Positions 60,716 to 64,000 of a stretch of DNA of 64,000 bases are shown piece after piece. The notes under the pieces are model-generated. The model did not search any database. It had not been told where the DNA came from and saw only the letters and a list, made by a program, of their open reading frames with translations. The stretch's first letter is position 1, and every line of letters begins with the position of its first letter. The DNA is taken from the NCBI RefSeq assembly GCF_008579165.1, contig NZ_BKCN01000004.1; one strand, 5' to 3'. The position numbers were made by a program, and so were the translations under genes. Source of the stretch: Iodidimonas nitroreducens. Lineage in GTDB: Bacteria; Pseudomonadota; Alphaproteobacteria; Sphingomonadales; Rhodothalassiaceae.

Positions 60716-61686
60716 ATGACAGATAAAGGCACGCTTGACCGGCAACTCGTTCTTGAAATGGTGCGTGTGACCGAAGCAGCGGCCATTGCTGCAGCCCAAT
60801 GGCGCGGTTTGGGGCGGGAAAAAGAGGCCGATCAGGCAGCCGTTGAAACCATGCGGGCGGCGTTCAACAAGCTTTATATCGATGGCACCGTGGTGATTGG
60901 CGAGGGGGAGCGCGATGATGCCCCGATGCTGTTTATCGGCGAAAAAGTGGGTTTGGGCGGGGTGGCGGTTGATATCGCCCTCGATCCTTTGGAAGGCACT
61001 GGCCTCACCGCCCGCTGGGCCCCCGATTCCATGGCTGTTCTGGCCATTGCCGAAAAGGGCAATCTGCTCAATGCCCCTGATGTGTATATGGACAAGATCG
61101 CCATTGGCGGCGGCTATCCCCAAGGCTGGTGGATCTGGATCAAAGCCCGACGGCTAATGTGAAGGCAATGGCTGCGGCGAAAAATGTTGCAGTTGGCGAG
61201 ATCAGCGTTTGCGTGCTTGATCGGCCCCGGCATGAAAAGCTGATCCATGAATTGCGGGCCATTGGGGTTCGGCTGCGCCTGATCCCCGATGGTGATATTG
61301 CCGGGGTCATCGCCACCACCGAACCCGATACCGCCATTGATCTTTATATGGGCCAGGGGGGTGCCCCCGAAGGGGTGCTGGCGGCGGCAGCGCTTAATTG
61401 CGTGGGCGGGCAGTTTCAGGGGCGGCTGGTTTTCCGCAATGACGATGAAAAGGAACGGGCGCAGCGCATTGGCATCACGGATCTTCATCGTAAATATCAG
61501 ATGCATGAACTGGCCTGTGGCGATACCATTTTTGCCGCAACCGGTGTGACGGATGGCACCATGATGAAGGGGGTGAGTAAAACCCGGATCGGCTGGCGCA
61601 CCCATTCCCTGGTGATGCGGGCTTCCACCCGCACGGTGCGTCGCATCCAATCTGATCATATCAAGCATGAGATCGACCGCAATTGA
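60716..61686 (+). CDS. glpX: GlpX, class II fructose-1,6-bisphosphatase (one frame break)
   Basis: GlpX removes the 1-phosphate of fructose-1,6-bisphosphate in gluconeogenesis. Corrected length is 323 residues. It shows the metal-binding VVIGEGERDDAPMLFIGEKV, DIALDPLEGTGLTARWAPDS and, in the second half, TTEPDTAIDLYMGQGGAPEG and VTDGTMMKGV. The frame breaks near 61125 (AAGGCTGG, expected AAGGGCTGG), which restores GGYPQGLVDLDQSPTANVK. A GAGGA ribosome site precedes the ATG. The stop overlaps the TTG start of recJ. The presence of a gluconeogenic gene fits growth on amino acids. Confidence 0.94.
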
Positions 61687-63506
61687 GCACGAAACCCGAC
61701 ATAAGCGCCGATGCCGCGCCCGCGCTTCATCAGGATGCCCTTTTGGGGGTCAGCCGTTCCTTGAGCGGGCGGCATTGGCGGCTCAGGCCCTGTGATGATC
61801 GTCTCGCTTTGCACTTAAGCCAGCGTCTTGAACTCGATGAAATCGTTGGGCGGGTGCTGGCGGGCCGGGGCATTGACATCGATGCGGCCGAGGCGTTTCT
61901 CCAGCCCGTTTTGCGCCAGAGCCTGCCTGATCCCTCGCGCTTTGCGGATATGGATGTGGCGGCCGATCGCGTGGCCAAAGCCATTATGGGTGGAGAAAAA
62001 ATAGCGATTTTTGGCGATTATGATGTGGATGGGGCCACATCCTCCGCTTTGCTGTGGCGGTTTTTCGCTGCTGTGGGGGCGGTGGCGCGGATCTATATCC
62101 CGGATCGCCTGCGCGAGGGTTATGGCCCCAATGAAGCGGCTTTGCGGATTTTGGCGGATGAACAGACCCAAGTGGTGATCACCGTTGATTGCGGTACCTT
62201 GTCGTTCGAGCCCTTGAAGGCGGCGCAGGCCATGGGCCTTCATATGATCGTTGTTGATCATCATAAGGCCGAAAGCGCCTTGCCGCCTGCGGTGGCGGTG
62301 ATCAATCCCAATCGCCTTGATGAAGATGGCACTTATGGGCAGCTTGCCGCTGTGGGGGTGAGCTTTCTTCTGGTAGTGGCGATCAATCGTGCTTTGCGCG
62401 CGGCGGGCTGGTATGGGGCGAGCCGGCCTGAACCGGATCTGATGCAATGGCTGGATCTGGTGGCTTTGGGCACGGTGTGTGATGTGGTGCCGCTCACCGG
62501 GGTGAACAGGGCCTTTGTGGCGCAGGGATTGAAGGTGCTGGCCCGGCGGCATAATATCGGACTGGCGGCGCTTGCTGATGTGGCGCGCATGGATCAGATG
62601 CCGGGGGTTTATCATCTGGGCTTTTTGCTGGGCCCACGGGTGAATGCCGGTGGCCGGGTGGGTGAAGCTGATCTGGGGGCGCGGTTGCTGACCACTGATG
62701 ATCCTGAAAAAGCAAGGCACATGGCCGAGCAGCTTGATTTCTATAATACCGAACGCCAGGCGCTGGAAGCCGCCGTTGCCGATGAAGCCCTGGCGCAGGT
62801 GCTGAAGGAAAACGCGGGCGGCGATCCTCATCCGCTGGTTTTTGCAGCGGGTGAGGGCTGGCATCCCGGGGTGATCGGGATTGTTGCCTCGCGGCTCACC
62901 GAACGCTTTGGCCGCCCCGCTTTCGTGATCGCCATCGATGATAAGGGCGAGGCGAAAGGCTCGGTGCGATCGATTCCCCATGTGGATATTGGTGCGGCGG
63001 TGATTGAAGCGGTGCGGCTGGGCCATCTCGAAAAGGGCGGCGGCCATGCCATGGCGGCGGGTTTCAGCGCATCGGCGCAAAAGCTTCCGGCATTTCGTGA
63101 TTTTCTTGAGCAATGGCTTTTGGCGCGGGTGGAAAAGGCCCGGGCGGGCCGCCTGCATGAGGTGGATTGTGTGCTCAGCCTGAAAGGGGCCAGCCTTGAA
63201 TTGGTTACGGCTCTTGAACGCCTTGGCCCTTTTGGTATGGGCAATCCGGCGCCGCGTTTTGTTTTGCCCGATCTTGATCTGGTGCGCTGCGATGAAGTGG
63301 GCCGTGGCCATGTGCGCTGCATTTTCGGGAGCCGTGGGGGCGGGCGATTGAAGGCGATTGCCTTTCGCGCGGCCGATCAGGATTTGGGGGCGGCCCTTCT
63401 TGGGGGCGTGGGCAAGCGCTTTCATCTGGCAGGCAGGCTCAAGATCGATGAATGGGGCATGACGCCAAAAATCGAAATGACCATCGATGATGCCGCCCTC
63501 GTTTAA
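61683..63506 (+). CDS. recJ: RecJ, single-stranded-DNA-specific exonuclease
   Basis: RecJ degrades single-stranded DNA 5' to 3' in recombination and mismatch repair. The 607-residue protein shows the DHH-family motifs KIAIFGDYDVDGATSSALL, VITVDCGTLSFEPLKAAQ and MIVVDHHKAESALPPAVAVI, then DLVALGTVCDVVPLTGVNRA and the DHHA1 motif GHLEKGGGHAMAAGFS, with the C-terminal OB domain after FGMGNPAPRF. The TTG at 61683 overlaps the glpX stop (TTGA), giving translational coupling. The first DHH motif is complete and the frame is intact. Confidence 0.95.
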   Translation: MSTKPDISADAAPALHQDALLGVSRSLSGRHWRLRPCDDRLALHLSQRLELDEIVGRVLAGRGIDIDAAEAFLQPVLRQSLPDPSRFADMDVAADRVAKAIMGGEKIAIFGDYDVDGATSSALLWRFFAAVGAVARIYIPDRLREGYGPNEAALRILADEQTQVVITVDCGTLSFEPLKAAQAMGLHMIVVDHHKAESALPPAVAVINPNRLDEDGTYGQLAAVGVSFLLVVAINRALRAAGWYGASRPEPDLMQWLDLVALGTVCDVVPLTGVNRAFVAQGLKVLARRHNIGLAALADVARMDQMPGVYHLGFLLGPRVNAGGRVGEADLGARLLTTDDPEKARHMAEQLDFYNTERQALEAAVADEALAQVLKENAGGDPHPLVFAAGEGWHPGVIGIVASRLTERFGRPAFVIAIDDKGEAKGSVRSIPHVDIGAAVIEAVRLGHLEKGGGHAMAAGFSASAQKLPAFRDFLEQWLLARVEKARAGRLHEVDCVLSLKGASLELVTALERLGPFGMGNPAPRFVLPDLDLVRCDEVGRGHVRCIFGSRGGGRLKAIAFRAADQDLGAALLGGVGKRFHLAGRLKIDEWGMTPKIEMTIDDAALV

Positions 63507-63514
63507 GGAGGGCG
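63494..63514 (+). terminator. Hairpin at the recJ stop
   Basis: CGCCCTC and GAGGGCG form a perfect 7-bp stem with a 7-base loop that contains the recJ TAA. No strong T run follows, so termination is likely but unproven. Confidence 0.45.
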
Positions 63515-63558
63515 ATCAGGCTGCATCTTTGGATATGCGGGAGTGTCATGACCTTTGT

Positions 63559-64000
63559 GTATCTGGTCTGGCCCATGGGGGTTTCAGATACGGTCACGCG
63601 TTGAAGCGTTCATCGAACATTATGGCGAACTGATTGCGGGCGGCAAACCATTTCTGGACAGTCCTGCCGCCTTTCTCGAAGTTTCGGATCGCCAGATAGA
63701 TCAGCTTGGTCGCAGCCTCCTCGGTTGGGAAGGATCCCCGGGTTTTGATCGATTTACGGATGACGCGGTTCAGGCTCTCGATGGCATTGGTCGTGTAGAT
63801 GATCTTGCGAATGGCCGGATCGAAGGCAAAGAACGGGATCACCTCCTGCCAGGCCCGCCGCCAGGCCGGGGCGATGGAGGCATATTTTCCGGCCCATTTT
63901 TCCTCAAACGCGTTCAGTTCGGCAGCAGCCTGATCGGCCGTTGGGGCGCTGTAAATCAGGCGCAGATCGGCGGCCACGGCCTTGCGGTCCTTCCAGGCGC
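63559..64000. mobile_element. IS256-family insertion sequence, one end only
   Basis: The right edge of the window holds the 3' part of an IS256-type element inserted about 30-80 bp downstream of recJ. Next to the transposase stop the plus strand has the inverted repeat GTATCTG (63559-63565) and CAGATAC (63585-63591), which may be part of the terminal region. The true terminal repeat and target duplication cannot be fixed because the other end is outside the window, so the start given is approximate. Confidence 0.75.
63594..64000 (-). CDS. IS256 (Mutator-type) transposase, C-terminal part (cut by window edge)
   Basis: The visible 135 or so residues carry the IS256 signature after the catalytic core: IIYTTNAIESLNRVIRKSIK and TRGSFPTEEAATKLIYLAIR, ending GGRTVQKWFAARNQFAIMFD. 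The upstream part (AFEEKWAGKYASIAPAWRRA) belongs to the region before the last catalytic Glu. The DDE Asp residues lie outside the window, so activity cannot be judged. No frame break is seen here. Confidence 0.92.
   Translation of the reverse strand, partial: AWKDRKAVAADLRLIYSAPTADQAAAELNAFEEKWAGKYASIAPAWRRAWQEVIPFFAFDPAIRKIIYTTNAIESLNRVIRKSIKTRGSFPTEEAATKLIYLAIRNFEKGGRTVQKWFAARNQFAIMFDERFNA

Noticed and set aside
61815..63425. Long open frame (536 codons) opposite recJ, and similar frames opposite mnmA, mccA, fliG and amiC
   Set aside because: They lie antisense to well-supported genes, contain no family motifs, and arise from codon bias; their His/Gln/Arg-rich text is typical of shadow frames.
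1..64000. CRISPR array, prophage, toxin-antitoxin or defence island
   Set aside because: No regular spaced repeats, phage structural genes, or paired toxin-antitoxin signatures were seen on either strand.

Overview
The window is a chromosomal segment of a flagellated alphaproteobacterium. Pointers are FlbD (the sigma-54 activator of the Caulobacter flagellar hierarchy) encoded in a fliF-G-H-N-flbD-flhA order, SciP (the small CtrA inhibitor) next to it, a DUF1476/ATP-synthase zeta-type protein, an RNase E with an acidic insert in its S1 domain, and an RF2 with the alphaproteobacterial type of sequence. I cannot fix the order from sequence alone; a Kordiimonadales/Iodidimonadales-like origin is only a guess.

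Layout. 1-13.4 kb (minus strand): flagellar block, read in transcription order fliK-flgD-flgE, then sciP, then fliF-fliG-fliH-fliN-motA-flbD-flhA-flhF (flhF runs off the left edge). A well-formed sigma-54 promoter (13455-13470) precedes fliK, and a CtrA-type box precedes fliF. 13.6-20 kb: mnmA, an orphan membrane histidine kinase, the sulfate-activation genes cysD-cysNC and a small unknown protein. 20-32 kb: HpnN/MMPL-type RND protein, threonine dehydratase, AI-2E family permease, metZ, zeta subunit, purB, radC, map, sfsA and a secreted M28 peptidase. 32-45.5 kb: CinA-like protein, tRNA-Leu(TAA), SDR and MaoC pair, DsbA-like oxidoreductase, periplasmic M48 protease, RNase E, the cell-wall genes amiC and mrcA, and prfB with its programmed +1 frameshift. 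45.5-60.5 kb: leucine and amino-acid catabolism (both 3-methylcrotonyl-CoA carboxylase subunits with a methylglutaconyl-CoA hydratase, a leucine-dehydrogenase-type enzyme, a fused indolepyruvate ferredoxin oxidoreductase, an S9 peptidase, an agmatinase-type enzyme) and PHA synthase. 60.7-64 kb: glpX, recJ and the 3' part of an IS256-family transposase.

The functional themes are flagellar assembly under cell-cycle control, growth on peptides and amino acids with carbon storage as PHA, and core housekeeping.

The most striking property of the window is technical. Fifteen protein genes, several of them normally essential (map, rne, purB), are broken by single- or double-base indels, almost always a shortened GG/CC/GGG/CCC run, and the tRNA-Leu anticodon stem lacks two C. 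In every gene one small correction restores a family-typical protein and a length divisible by three. This looks like uncorrected read error rather than gene decay. Each such gene is listed as one CDS with the break positions. The only frameshift I believe is biological is prfB; the G9 tract in fliK is open. I found no CRISPR array, prophage, defence island or clearly novel multi-gene system; the best uncharacterised items are a 114-residue unknown protein behind tandem 24-bp repeats, a repeat at the end of the zeta gene, and a nested hairpin upstream of rne.
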